Notes under the pieces: model-generated
Database searches by the model: none
The model's input: the letters and a program-made list of their open reading frames with translations, nothing else
Told to the model about the DNA's origin: nothing
Part shown: positions 25,465 to 35,966 of the stretch, one piece after another
How the letters are laid out: each line of letters begins with the position of its first letter
How positions within the stretch are numbered: position 1 is the first letter of the stretch
Program-made: the position numbers and the translations under genes
Assembly (NCBI GenBank): GCA_017469745.1
Contig: JAFUFS010000004.1
Location: forward strand, 80,395 to 144,394
DNA from: Bacteroidales bacterium
GTDB taxonomy: Bacteria; Bacteroidota; Bacteroidia; Bacteroidales; UBA932
Direction: 5' to 3'
Length of the DNA: 64,000 bases

Positions 25465-26829
25465 ATGAAAAGAAGAACTTTCATCAAGGATACCGCATTG
25501 TTGGTTGCGGCAGCAAGTGCCGGCAATGCGGTGAATGCGGCGGAGAGATCCTTCGCTTCGCTCAGGATGACAGATGCCAGTAAGACAGATGTCAGTGGGG
25601 CAGATGACGGAAAGCTGATAGTTTCGGCGCCGATGCTCCAGAATTTCGCAGAGACTTCCATCGGCGTGGCCTTCGCCGTGAGCGACCTGGCGAACGGCTA
25701 TGTACTTATCGGTGAGCAGCCTGACCTGAGCGATGCCCGCAAAGTAAAATGCGGCGGTTACCGTCTGACTGAACTGAGCGACAAGGTGAGCCAGATCCGC
25801 GTCACCGGTCTCAAGCCTTCGACAAAATACTACTACAAGATCGGAGCAGACAGGATCCACTACGGTGGTGGCTACGACATGAAGATCCTCGGCAACGAGG
25901 AGGATCCCAGGGTGTACAGTTTCATCACTGCAGGTGCGGCCAGCAAGGCCAAGTTCTGTGTGATCAACGACACCCATGTCCGTTGGAATGCCATTGAGCC
26001 CACGATCGAAAAGGTGTCGAGTCTCTCGCCGTCCTGCGTGATCTGGAACGGAGATGCCTCCAACACCCAGGAAACCATTGAAAGCCAGGTGGGAATATTC
26101 CTTGATCCGCAGATCAGCAGGAAGGACTACGCTTCTCAGACGCCCTATCTTTTCTGCCCAGGCAACCACGATTCCCGAGGCATGGCCAACCGCCATCTGG
26201 AGAAGGTCTGGATGTTCCGCCAGCCCGAGGAAAGATCCTCCAGGGACTGGGATCTAGGAAGGAATTTCGCCGTCCGTCTGGGAGACATCGCCCTTATCGG
26301 CCTTGACACCGCCGAGGACAAGCTGGACACCAATCCTATTTTCGCAGGACTGTTCAACAGTGGCGAGTATCGCAAGGCCCAGGTCGCCTGGCTCAAGGAT
26401 GTCCTGAAACGGAAGGAGATAGCCAAGGCTCCTTACCTGGTGGCTTTCTGCCACATTCCGCTCTTCGATTCGGATCCTACCGCAAATCCCGGGGACGTCG
26501 CTCCGGCCGACAAGGATCCGCGTTACAAGCATGATTTCGCTATCTGGCAGCGCACCTGCTCAGAACTTTGGGGACCGGTTCTCGACAAGGCCGGTTGCCA
26601 GCTCGTGATCACCGCCCATCAGCACATTTACCGTTACGACGCTCCTGCGGGCGACAGGCACTGGGGGCATCTCGTGGGCGGAGGCCCCGACATGGATCCT
26701 GCGAAAGAGGGCAGGTTCCCCACGGTCATCGAGGGAGAAGTCAAAGACAGGAAGCTTACGGTCACGGTCCACAACATCCTGACCGGAAAGGTTCAGGACA
26801 CCTTCACTTTCGCTCCGCGCAAGCGTTAG
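25465..26829 (+). CDS. Calcineurin-like metallophosphoesterase, Tat-exported
   Basis: 454 residues. The twin-arginine signal KRRTFIK plus a hydrophobic segment points to Tat export. Residues about 45-150 form a fibronectin-like domain as in purple acid phosphatases (ITGLKPSTKYYYKI type). The catalytic domain has VINDTHVRW, VIWNGDASN, CPGNHDSRG, CHIPLF and ITAHQHIY: all five metal-ligand blocks (D-x-H, GD, GNHD, H, GHxH-like) in order. The last block is AHQH rather than GHxH. Residues 27-36 are encoded by an inserted repeat (25547-25572), followed by three imperfect 5-residue repeats (TDASK/TDVSG/ADDGK), lengthening the signal-to-domain linker. The 3' end overlaps the convergent PD40 gene. Confidence 0.9.
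   Translation: MKRRTFIKDTALLVAAASAGNAVNAAERSFASLRMTDASKTDVSGADDGKLIVSAPMLQNFAETSIGVAFAVSDLANGYVLIGEQPDLSDARKVKCGGYRLTELSDKVSQIRVTGLKPSTKYYYKIGADRIHYGGGYDMKILGNEEDPRVYSFITAGAASKAKFCVINDTHVRWNAIEPTIEKVSSLSPSCVIWNGDASNTQETIESQVGIFLDPQISRKDYASQTPYLFCPGNHDSRGMANRHLEKVWMFRQPEERSSRDWDLGRNFAVRLGDIALIGLDTAEDKLDTNPIFAGLFNSGEYRKAQVAWLKDVLKRKEIAKAPYLVAFCHIPLFDSDPTANPGDVAPADKDPRYKHDFAIWQRTCSELWGPVLDKAGCQLVITAHQHIYRYDAPAGDRHWGHLVGGGPDMDPAKEGRFPTVIEGEVKDRKLTVTVHNILTGKVQDTFTFAPRKR
25547..25572. repeat. Short dispersed repeat inserted in the metallophosphoesterase gene
   Basis: GATCCTTCGCTTCGCTCAGG followed by ATGACA, translated in frame as SFASLRMT. The reverse strand reads as the familiar CHPERSEGS peptide. 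I recognise this sequence as a dispersed bacterial repeat seen in spurious translations of many genomes; that is recollection, not a search result. It is directly followed by about 2.5 copies of a 15-base unit (ACAGATGCCAGTAAG-like, 25570-25610). The frame is kept. Confidence 0.6.
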
Positions 26830-28661
26830 TCTGATTCTGTAAGGGAGACATTAGCCGAGCCGAGGGCCTTGAGAGCGTTCAAGAGTTCCTCGGCTTCTTC
26901 CTTGCCCTCGAAAGGACCGACCTTGAAGACCACGGATCCGTTCTCGATGCTCTTGACAAGATCCTTGTCAGAGTGCTCGTGGATCGCAGTCATCATGGCC
27001 TCTCCGAGAGATTGTCCGTTCTCGGGGAAGATTACCACGGTGTAGAGTTTCTGCTCTTCGAACTTCCTGGCGTTGGCTACGCTGACGCTCTGGCCGTCAC
27101 GCCAAGCGGTGATCTCGGCGGTCCTGAAGCCCAGTTTCTTGACCTTGTTGAGGTTGGCAAGGACATCCTTGTAGGTGCGGAACACTCCCACGGAGTAGAT
27201 GTACTTGCTGCCGGACTGCTTCTCGAAGACAGGGCTCAAGCCCTTGATGTCCTGGACGGTGGCCTTCCTGGACTGGGTGAATATGCGGATCTGGTAGACG
27301 AGGCCTTCGGGGAGGCTGTTGTCCTCGGCGAACCTTCCCTCGGGAAGGATCATGAATGAATAGTCGAACTTCCTGACAGGCTTCCTGATCTGGAGCTTAG
27401 GCGCCGGACCGTAGCTGTTACGCGAGAAGGTGTAGCCTGAGGCGGCTCCGACCACTTCCTTGTCGGCCTTTGCCTGGAGCTTTGACGCGTCGATGACTAT
27501 TCCCTTTGAAAGGAAATCCATCTCGATGGACTGAAGCTCCTTGACCGCGGTCTGGAGGGTCTTGTTCAGCTCCGGAAGGAGGAGTTCCTTTTCCTGGATG
27601 GTCGCCGAAAGCTCGGCCTTCCGTTCATCAGTGGCTGATGAATATTCATTCCTGAGATTGTCAAGGCTGCTGTTGAACTGCGAGACCGAATCCCTGAGGG
27701 AGCGGACTTCCTTGATCTTGTCGATGTAGCGGCGGGTTTCTTCGCTCTTCGGATCCTGGTCTTCAACAGCGGAACCGTTGTCCATCCTCGAAGGATCGTT
27801 TGCCGGCTTCAGTGCGGCCAGCTGCCGGAGTTCTTCCACATCGGAGAAAGCCCTGCGGACGGGCATCCCGTCATATTCAAGGACGTAGATGCAGACGCTG
27901 TCCTTCGAGCACTCGCGGTTGGAGGCGAAGATCGAGTAGCGGCCGTCCTCGGAGTTGATGAACAGGAAGTCGTCGTAGGGGGATGAATATGGGAACCCCA
28001 TGTTGACCGGAACGTCCCAGTCCTTGGTCTCCGGGTTCCAGGTGGAGACGTAAAGGTCGTAGCCTCCCATCCCGTAGAGTCCCTTCGATGCGAAGTAGAG
28101 GGATTTCCCGTCGGGGGACAGCATCGGGTAGATTTCGTCCGAGGAGCTCGTCATCTGTTCGTTTATGAGCATCGGAGCGGACCACAGGGAGTCTGCAAGG
28201 AAGGTCCTGTAGATGTTGCGGATGCCATCCTCGTCCTCTGCCGAATAGTAGATGTCGCTGGCTCCTTCAGGGATGTAGACCGCACGTGCAAGGTCCCCGT
28301 TTCCTAGGGAGTCGAGCTGGTTGGGAGTCTTCCTCCAGCTGTTGTTCTTGAGGGGGTAGAAAAGGAAGAAATCCTTGAGGGGAAAAGTCTGTTTTGCGAC
28401 CACTACAGGCTGGCTGCAGAAGTCCATCATCCGAAGTCCGTTCTGGCTCATGATGAGCAGGTCTTCGGCCTTAGCCCTGGCGGTGGAATCTTGTTCTACG
28501 GCCTCTTGGCAAAGCCTTGCGGCAGAAGGATAATCGTATTTGAGCCTGGCTGAATCAGCCCTCTGAAGGAGCCTGTCCGCCGGGGTCTGGGCGCCGGCAT
28601 CAAAGGTGCTGATGGATGCGGCGAAGAGTATGCTGAGAATGTAAAAAGCCTTCTTTTTCAT
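26826..28661 (-). CDS. PD40 (WD40-like) beta-propeller protein with SPOR-like C-terminus
   Basis: 611 residues. Signal peptide ends AGA (1-24). Residues 27-75 look TPR-like (DRLLQRADSARLKYDYPSAA). PD40 propeller blades span about 115-270 (EIYPMLSPDGKSLYFASKG, DFLFINSEDGRYSIFASNR), a coiled coil about 295-365 (SLRDSVSQFNSSLDNLRNEY, then ATIQEKELLLPELN), and two SPOR-like repeats at the end (YSVGVFRTYKDVLANLNKVK and VVFKVGPFEGKEEAEELLNA). SPOR domains bind denuded peptidoglycan, so this is probably a periplasmic envelope protein. It is divergent from secDF and overlaps by 4 bases with the convergent phosphoesterase. Precise role unknown. Confidence 0.82.
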   Translation of the reverse strand: MKKKAFYILSILFAASISTFDAGAQTPADRLLQRADSARLKYDYPSAARLCQEAVEQDSTARAKAEDLLIMSQNGLRMMDFCSQPVVVAKQTFPLKDFFLFYPLKNNSWRKTPNQLDSLGNGDLARAVYIPEGASDIYYSAEDEDGIRNIYRTFLADSLWSAPMLINEQMTSSSDEIYPMLSPDGKSLYFASKGLYGMGGYDLYVSTWNPETKDWDVPVNMGFPYSSPYDDFLFINSEDGRYSIFASNRECSKDSVCIYVLEYDGMPVRRAFSDVEELRQLAALKPANDPSRMDNGSAVEDQDPKSEETRRYIDKIKEVRSLRDSVSQFNSSLDNLRNEYSSATDERKAELSATIQEKELLLPELNKTLQTAVKELQSIEMDFLSKGIVIDASKLQAKADKEVVGAASGYTFSRNSYGPAPKLQIRKPVRKFDYSFMILPEGRFAEDNSLPEGLVYQIRIFTQSRKATVQDIKGLSPVFEKQSGSKYIYSVGVFRTYKDVLANLNKVKKLGFRTAEITAWRDGQSVSVANARKFEEQKLYTVVIFPENGQSLGEAMMTAIHEHSDKDLVKSIENGSVVFKVGPFEGKEEAEELLNALKALGSANVSLTESD

Positions 28662-28688
28662 TGCGGAAAAACAGGGTCAATGCGTCTG

Positions 28689-28696
28689 CAAAAATA
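28689..28696 (-). promoter_or_regulatory. -7 element for the PD40 gene
   Basis: Reads TATTTTTG on the minus strand, 27 bases before the ATG at 28661. No convincing -33 seen. Confidence 0.4.
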
Positions 28697-28737
28697 AGAA
28701 ATACTTGGCAGATAATTTCTTTCTAAGAAAAAAATGC

Positions 28738-28745
28738 TAAATTTG
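28738..28745 (+). promoter_or_regulatory. -7 element for secDF
   Basis: TAAATTTG, full consensus match, with TTTC (28716-28719) 18 bases upstream as a weak -33. The leader to the ATG at 28801 would be about 48 bases and is AT-rich. Confidence 0.5.
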
Positions 28746-28800
28746 TACCCTTATTTTTATGCGCAAAAGCTAAAACAATAAAAAAATAAAGTAAAAAGTT

Positions 28801-31800
28801 ATGCAAAGTAAAGGTTGGATAAGGCTTGTCGCCATCCTGCTAGCGATCGCTTCCCTGTGGCAGCTTTCCTTCACGGCGGTGACGGCCATCCAGGAAAAGA
28901 AGGCAGACAAGTTCGCGGAGAAAGCTGCGGTTGCCGCTATGAATTCCTCATCTTTCTCCAAGATCGCCTCAGAGGACCAGGCTTATTATCTGGACTCTAT
29001 CAGGAAAGACCAGAACAGGGTCTACATTGATTCAATTTCATCCCAGAAAGTTTATCTCTGGAACACCTACAAGGATTGCAAGGCCAAGGAAATCAACCTC
29101 GGTCTGGACCTCAAGGGCGGTATGAACGTCATGCTGCAGGTCCAGCTCCAGGACCTTGTGAGGGCTCTCTCCGGCGACAACCCGTCACCTGAGTTCCAGA
29201 GGGCTCTTGCTCTTGCAAAGGAGCGTAGCGTCAACTCCAGGGATGATTTCATAACCCTTTTCGGCAACGCTTGGAAGGAAGTCGGCGGCGGTCAGAGGCT
29301 TGCCCAGATCTTCGGTACCTACGAGATGAAGGACAAGATCAAGCCCGAATCCACCGATGCAGAGGTCCTGAGCGTCATCCGTTCCGAGTCCGAGAGTGCA
29401 GTTGCTAACTCATTCAACGTCCTGAGGAACCGTATCGACCGTTTCGGTGTCACCCAGCCTTCCATCCAGAAGCTTGGCAACAGCGGACGTATCCTCGTCG
29501 AACTCCCTGGTGTCAAGGAGCCTGAGCGTGTGAGGAAGCTCCTCCAGGGTACCGCCTCCCTCGAATTCTGGGAGACTTTCACCAATCAGGAGATTTCCGG
29601 TTATCTCGCAGAGGCCAACGCCAAGCTTGCTGAGATCCTTGCAGACGAGTCCGTGAGCGCAGCCGAGACCCCTGCTACCGAAAGCGCTGATTCTCTCCTC
29701 GCTTCCGAGATTGCCCAGAACCAGGTTTCCGAGGCTGATCTTGAGGCCTACAGGAAGCAGAACCCTATCTTCGCAGTCCTGACTCCTTCACAGTACACCG
29801 GCAATGCCTGCATCGGTTTCGCAACCGCAGTCGATACTGCCAAGGTCAACAGGTATCTCTCGATGCCTCAGGTTGCTGAGATCTTCCCTGCAGAGTTCCG
29901 TCCGATGTGGTCCGTCAAGCCTTCAGAGATGTTCGAGGCTGACAACATCTTCGAACTCGTGGCTATCAAGTCCACTTCCAGGGATGGCAAGGCCAAGCTC
30001 GACGGTGGTGTCGTCACCGACGCCCGCGTCGTCTACGACCACGGTTCCAACGGTGAGCCTTCTGTTTCCATGAGCATGAACGCCGAAGGTGCCAACATCT
30101 GGGCCCGCATGACCGGCGACAACGTCGGAAGGCAGATCGCCATCGTCCTCGACGGCATGGTCTATTCCTATCCTAATGTCAACAGCGCCATCACAGGCGG
30201 CCAGTCCTCCATCACCGGTCACTTCACCCCTGAGGAGGCAACCGACCTTGTGAACGTCCTCAAGTCCGGTAAGCTTCCCGCCCCTGCGACCATCATCCAG
30301 GAGCAGGTTGTCGGACCTTCCCTCGGTGCCAAGTCGATCAGGGCTGGTATGATCTCCTTCCTGATCGCCTTCCTGCTCGTCCTCATCTACATGATATTCT
30401 TCTATCAGGGTGCAGGTCTTGCAGCTGACGTCGCCCTCCTTTGCAACGTGCTTCTCCTCTTCGGAGTCCTCGTTTCCTTCGGAGCCGTCCTGACTCTGCC
30501 GGGTATCGCCGGTCTCGTCTTGACAATGGGTATGGCTGTGGATGCCAACGTGATCATCTATGAACGTATCAAGGAGGAGCTTGCCGCCGGCAAGGGCCTG
30601 AGCAAGGCCGTTTCCGACGGTTACAAGAACGCCTATTCCGCCATCATCGACGGTCAGGTCACTACCCTCCTCACCGGTATCGTCCTCTTCATCTTCGGTT
30701 CCGGTCCTGTCCAGGGCTTCGCTACCACTCTGATCATCGGTATCATCACCTCTGTTCTCACTTCCATCTTCATCACCCGTCTGATCTTCGACGACCGTAT
30801 CAAGAAGGGAAAGAACATCACTTTCGAGAACAGCCTCACCAAGAACTTCATGAAGAACACCCACTTCGATTTCATCGGAGCACGCAAGGTGTCCTACATT
30901 GTTTCAGGTGCCCTGATCCTCATCTCCCTTGTTTCCATCTTCACCAAGGGCTTCACCTACGGTGTCGACTTCACCGGTGGCCGTACCTATGTCGTCCGCT
31001 TCGACAAGCCCGTCACTGCTGAGGAGATCCGCCAGGCCGCTATCGCCGAGTTCGACGGTGCAGTCGAGGTCAAGCAGTTCGGTGGTGAGAGCCAGATGAA
31101 GATCACGACCCAGTACAAGAACGACGAGGAGTCCAGCGAGGTCGATGCAGAGGTTGAGGGCAAGCTCTTCAATGCCCTGAGTCCTTTCTTCGCTGAGAAG
31201 CTCAGCCTGGGTGAGTTCAAGTCAACTCTCGAGAATGCCAACGGTATCATCTCCTCTGACAAGGTAGGTCCTACCATCGCCAACGACATCAAGCGTGACG
31301 CTATCATCGCCGTCATCCTTGCCCTCATCGTCATCTTCGCCTACATTGCCTTCAGGTTCAGGGGCTGGACATGGGGTCTCGGTGGTGTCGTCTCACTGGC
31401 CCACACCGCAATCATCGTCATCGGTTTCTTCTCGCTGTTCTCCGGCATCCTGCCGTTCAACCTCGACGTTGACCAGACGTTCATTGCGGCTATCCTGACC
31501 ATCATCGGTTACGCTATCAACGATAACGTGGTTATCTTCGACCGTATCCGTGAGTACAGGACCCTCCACCCGAACACCGACATCAAGACCAACACCAACC
31601 TGGCGTTGAACGCTACCCTCACCCGTACGGTCAACACCTCGGTCTCCACCCTCGTCACCATGCTTGCAATTGCAATCTGGGGAGGTGAGTCCATCAGGGG
31701 TCTTGCAGTCGCCCTCATCCTTGGTATCTGCATCGGTACTTATGCATCCATCTTCATCGGAACTCCGGTGATGTACGATGCCACCATCTCCCGTCAGAAG

Positions 31801-31842
31801 AAGCTTGCTGAAGCTCCTGCCAAGAAGACTTCAAAGAAGTAA
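28801..31842 (+). CDS. secDF: Fused SecD-SecF protein translocase subunit
   Basis: 1013-residue inner-membrane protein that uses the proton gradient to help pull preproteins through SecYEG. The SecD half (about 1-620) has an N-terminal membrane helix, the LGLDLKGGMNVMLQV motif near residue 100, the P1 periplasmic domain and a six-helix RND-like block (IRAGMISFLIAFLLVLIYMI, GMAVDANVIIYERIKEEL). The SecF half (about 660-1013) repeats this, with GVDFTGGRTYVVRF and GYAINDNVVIFDRIREY. Fused SecDF of about 1000 residues is standard for Bacteroidota. Two residues in the periplasmic domain linker are rich in Ala/Glu. It is followed by a hairpin and aspA. Confidence 0.97.
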   Translation: MQSKGWIRLVAILLAIASLWQLSFTAVTAIQEKKADKFAEKAAVAAMNSSSFSKIASEDQAYYLDSIRKDQNRVYIDSISSQKVYLWNTYKDCKAKEINLGLDLKGGMNVMLQVQLQDLVRALSGDNPSPEFQRALALAKERSVNSRDDFITLFGNAWKEVGGGQRLAQIFGTYEMKDKIKPESTDAEVLSVIRSESESAVANSFNVLRNRIDRFGVTQPSIQKLGNSGRILVELPGVKEPERVRKLLQGTASLEFWETFTNQEISGYLAEANAKLAEILADESVSAAETPATESADSLLASEIAQNQVSEADLEAYRKQNPIFAVLTPSQYTGNACIGFATAVDTAKVNRYLSMPQVAEIFPAEFRPMWSVKPSEMFEADNIFELVAIKSTSRDGKAKLDGGVVTDARVVYDHGSNGEPSVSMSMNAEGANIWARMTGDNVGRQIAIVLDGMVYSYPNVNSAITGGQSSITGHFTPEEATDLVNVLKSGKLPAPATIIQEQVVGPSLGAKSIRAGMISFLIAFLLVLIYMIFFYQGAGLAADVALLCNVLLLFGVLVSFGAVLTLPGIAGLVLTMGMAVDANVIIYERIKEELAAGKGLSKAVSDGYKNAYSAIIDGQVTTLLTGIVLFIFGSGPVQGFATTLIIGIITSVLTSIFITRLIFDDRIKKGKNITFENSLTKNFMKNTHFDFIGARKVSYIVSGALILISLVSIFTKGFTYGVDFTGGRTYVVRFDKPVTAEEIRQAAIAEFDGAVEVKQFGGESQMKITTQYKNDEESSEVDAEVEGKLFNALSPFFAEKLSLGEFKSTLENANGIISSDKVGPTIANDIKRDAIIAVILALIVIFAYIAFRFRGWTWGLGGVVSLAHTAIIVIGFFSLFSGILPFNLDVDQTFIAAILTIIGYAINDNVVIFDRIREYRTLHPNTDIKTNTNLALNATLTRTVNTSVSTLVTMLAIAIWGGESIRGLAVALILGICIGTYASIFIGTPVMYDATISRQKKLAEAPAKKTSKK

Positions 31843-31861
31843 AAACCATTATTAATAACTG

Positions 31862-31891
31862 AAAGCGCCGGCCCCCAAAAGTCGGCGCTTT
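31862..31891 (+). terminator. Hairpin between secDF and aspA, weak T-tract
   Basis: Perfect 9-base stem AAAGCGCCG (31862-31870) / CGGCGCTTT (31883-31891). It is followed by TGCAATAG, so there is no real U-tract. I see no promoter between it and the aspA ATG 15 bases later. It may be a partial terminator or an RNA-stability hairpin rather than a full stop. Confidence 0.5.
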
Positions 31892-31906
31892 GCAATAGCC
31901 AACAAC

Positions 31907-33298
31907 ATGAAAGAGAATTTCAGAATCGAATCTGACCTGCTAGGTGAGCTTCAGGTTCCTGCCGATGCCTACTACGGCGTACAGACGCAGAGGGCATTGA
32001 ACAACTACAAGATTTCCAACACAAGGATGTGTGACTATCCTGACTATGTCATCGCAATGGCATGCATCAAGCTGGCTGCAGCCGAGACCAACAAGGAACT
32101 CGGAGCCCTTGATCCGGAGATTGCTGATGCGATCGTGGCTGCATGCCGTGAGATCATCGACGGCAAGTTCCACGACCAGTTCCCCGTGGACATGATGCAG
32201 GGCGGCGCCGGTACCTCAGTCAACATGAACGCCAACGAGGTCATCGCCAACCGCGCCCTCGAAATCATGGGTCATGAGAAGGGTGAATATAAGTTCTGTT
32301 CCCCCAACGACCATGTCAACTGCGCCCAGTCCACCAACGACGCCTATCCTTCAGCTTTCCGCTATGCTTTCATCCGCATGAACAGGAAGCTCGAGAAGAG
32401 CCTCAAGGACCTCATCGAGGCCTTCAGGCAGAAGGGTGTCGAGTTCAAGGACGTTATAAAGATGGGCCGTACCCAGCTTCAGGATGCAGTCCCAATGACT
32501 TCCGGCCAGGAGTTCCATGCCTATGCCACCAACCTCGGTGAGGAGGTTCTCAATCTTGAGAGGAACGTCAACCTTCTCTATGAGATCAACATGGGCGGAA
32601 CCGCCATCGGTACCGGTCTCAATGCAAAGCCTGGATTCGCCGAGCTCTGCGCCAGGAAGCTTACCGAACTCACCGGCGAGAAGTTCATAGCAGCCCCCGA
32701 CCTCGTGGAGGCCACCCCTGACACCGGTGCTTACGTGAGCTACTCAGGTGCCCTCAAGAGGCTGGCTGTCAAGCTTTCCAAGATCTGCAACGACCTCAGG
32801 CTCATGGCTTCCGGTCCCCGTTGCGGTCTCAAGGAGATCAACCTTCCTCCTAAGGCTCCCGGATCCTCCATCATGCCCGGAAAGGTCAATCCCGTCATCC
32901 CCGAGGTCACGAACCAGGTCTGCTTCAAGGTTATCGGCAACGACACCACCGTGTCCTTCGCAGCCGAGGCCGGACAGCTCCAGCTCAACGTCATGGAACC
33001 TGTCATTGCAGAGTCCATCATGGAGAGCATCACCTGGCTGACCAATGCGATGAACACCCTCCGCACCGAGTGTATCGAAGGAATCACTGTCAACAAGGAA
33101 CGCTGCTACGACATGGTCAAGAACAGCATCGGCATCGTCACCGCCCTCAACCCGATCATCGGCTACAAGGCCAGCACCAAGATCGCCAAGGAGGCCCTCG
33201 AGACCAACCGTTCCGTCTACGACATCGTCCTCGAGCAGGGCATAATGACCAAGGAAGACCTTGACAAAGCCCTCGATCCAGAGAACATGATCGGATAA
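31907..33298 (+). CDS. aspA: Aspartate ammonia-lyase
   Basis: Cytosolic homotetrameric enzyme; reversibly converts L-aspartate to fumarate and ammonia, feeding the fumarate-succinate pathway of anaerobic Bacteroidota. 463 residues, family length. Motifs: GGAGTSVNMNANEVIANRAL (about 100), SPNDHVNCAQSTNDAYPSA (about 135), GRTQLQDAVPMTSGQEF with the catalytic-site His/Gln region (about 188), and the signature GSSIMPGKVNPVIPEV (about 320) containing the catalytic Ser. The aspartase rather than class II fumarase assignment rests on the N-terminus (RIESDLLGELQVPADAYYGVQT) and NDAYPSAF. It is separated from secDF by only 64 bases with a weak hairpin. Confidence 0.93.
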   Translation: MKENFRIESDLLGELQVPADAYYGVQTQRALNNYKISNTRMCDYPDYVIAMACIKLAAAETNKELGALDPEIADAIVAACREIIDGKFHDQFPVDMMQGGAGTSVNMNANEVIANRALEIMGHEKGEYKFCSPNDHVNCAQSTNDAYPSAFRYAFIRMNRKLEKSLKDLIEAFRQKGVEFKDVIKMGRTQLQDAVPMTSGQEFHAYATNLGEEVLNLERNVNLLYEINMGGTAIGTGLNAKPGFAELCARKLTELTGEKFIAAPDLVEATPDTGAYVSYSGALKRLAVKLSKICNDLRLMASGPRCGLKEINLPPKAPGSSIMPGKVNPVIPEVTNQVCFKVIGNDTTVSFAAEAGQLQLNVMEPVIAESIMESITWLTNAMNTLRTECIEGITVNKERCYDMVKNSIGIVTALNPIIGYKASTKIAKEALETNRSVYDIVLEQGIMTKEDLDKALDPENMIG

Positions 33299-33331
33299 AA
33301 AAAAGAGCGGCGGCCCGGAAGGGTCGCCGCT
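33297..33331 (-). terminator. Terminator for eno, shared with the aspA 3' end
   Basis: Stem AGCGGCG (33306-33312) / CGCCGCT (33325-33331). Read on the minus strand it is followed by eight Ts (33304-33297), a strong terminator for eno. On the plus strand only a C-interrupted T tract follows, so it is weaker for aspA. Confidence 0.8.
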
Positions 33332-33351
33332 TCTTCTTTCAAATCAAATGC

Positions 33352-34662
<1,311 letters not shown>

Positions 34663-34696
34663 TTATAAAAATATTAAGTAGTTTTCAACTATCTCA

Positions 34697-34730
34697 CAAA
34701 GATAAGAATTATTCCTTAATAACCCTCAAA
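34697..34730 (-). promoter_or_regulatory. Promoter for eno
   Basis: Minus strand: TTTG (34730-34727), a 22-base spacer, TATCTTTG (34704-34697). Both boxes match the Bacteroidota consensus. The -33 box abuts the stop codon of the upstream TolC-family gene. Confidence 0.65.
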
Positions 34731-35966
34731 TTAAAGGCTCTCGCAACCAACGGCAGCAAGAAGTCTCGCAGCGGCGGAGATCACCGTCGCCTTCGCTCCG
34801 ATGCAGGCTTCTGCCGTGTCGTTGTAGACCCTCACCGCCAGGAGGTAATCCAAGAGGGATGAATCTCCTTGTGAATATGCTGCCTTCCGGCTTTCGAGGA
34901 TGTCCTTAGCGTCGGAGAGCATCTGGTCGGAACACTTTTCCCTTGCCAGCAGGGCTGCTCTGTAGGATGACCATGCCATCCTCACCTCAGCTTCGATCTG
35001 CTGTAGGGCAGCCTCGTAAGCGGCCTCGGCCTGGAGGGCGGCTTTCTCAGCAGCCACCCTTTCTCCCTTGTTGGCGGAGGAGAACTTCAGTGGGATGGAC
35101 ATGCCCACGGTGACCCCGTGGAAAAGCGGTGCAGGAGCTATCTCGTTGCGGACTTCGGTGTTGTAGGAATAACCTACGTTGAATCCGACTTCCGGGGAGC
35201 GCAGGGCCTTGACGAGGGCCAGGTTCTTCTGTGAAAGGCTTTTGGAGAGATAAGCGGCCCTGAGGTCTGCCCTCCTGCCCTGGGCTATTGCCACAAGTTC
35301 GTCCACCGGTCTGTCTGAGATTGTCAGGCCGAGCCCGTCATCACTTATGTCCGTGAAAGTCATTCCGCCGGCCATGACCGAAAGGGCTGTGAGGGCGTTG
35401 GCGTAGTCAGCTTCGGCCTGGAGCAGGTCTCCTTTCATCGTCCTTGCTTCTATCGAGGACTGCATCGCATCAGTCCGACCGATCTCACCGAGGGCGGCGC
35501 GGAGACTGTCCGAAGCGGCTATCTTGTCCATGCTTTCGCTGGAAGTCCGCTTCAAGGAGAGCAGTGATTTCGCCTCCCAAGCCTGGGCCCATGCCTCGAT
35601 GGCCTCGCACCTGAGCGACCTGAAGTAGTCTTCCAGGAGAGCCCTGGTGACCTGGGCTTCTTCACGGGCCACCTCGATTCGGGCCTTCCTTGCATTCGCC
35701 AGGTTTACATTGTACGAAAGGCCGAGTTCAACCGAACGTCCCATCATCAGGGTCCTGTCCTGGTTGTCCGAAAAGTCCGCCGTGAGCTCCGGGTCGTTGA
35801 AAACCTTGGCGGCAACAGCCTGGGCGTCTGCTATTTCCACATTATATTGTTCTGCCAGATAGGCCGCGTTGGAGCGCTCCACCTCGGAGATATATTCCCC
35901 GAAAGTCTGGGCTTTGGCGGCGAAGGCCGTTACGACGGCCAGCAGGATGCTAAAAATCTTCTTCAT
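34731..35966 (-). CDS. TolC-family outer-membrane efflux protein (CusC/CzcC-like)
   Basis: 411 residues with a signal peptide (MKKIFSILLAVVTAFAAKA). Two repeats of long alpha-helical coiled coil with interspersed beta strands are typical of the outer-membrane efflux protein family (for example LNLALVKALRSPEVGFNVGY-type strands near 240, and helices rich in Ala/Glu near 300-360). It is the last gene of the adaptor-pump-TolC set, and its start overlaps the pump gene by 17 bases, so translation is coupled. It forms the outer-membrane exit duct. Confidence 0.9.
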   Translation of the reverse strand: MKKIFSILLAVVTAFAAKAQTFGEYISEVERSNAAYLAEQYNVEIADAQAVAAKVFNDPELTADFSDNQDRTLMMGRSVELGLSYNVNLANARKARIEVAREEAQVTRALLEDYFRSLRCEAIEAWAQAWEAKSLLSLKRTSSESMDKIAASDSLRAALGEIGRTDAMQSSIEARTMKGDLLQAEADYANALTALSVMAGGMTFTDISDDGLGLTISDRPVDELVAIAQGRRADLRAAYLSKSLSQKNLALVKALRSPEVGFNVGYSYNTEVRNEIAPAPLFHGVTVGMSIPLKFSSANKGERVAAEKAALQAEAAYEAALQQIEAEVRMAWSSYRAALLAREKCSDQMLSDAKDILESRKAAYSQGDSSLLDYLLAVRVYNDTAEACIGAKATVISAAARLLAAVGCESL

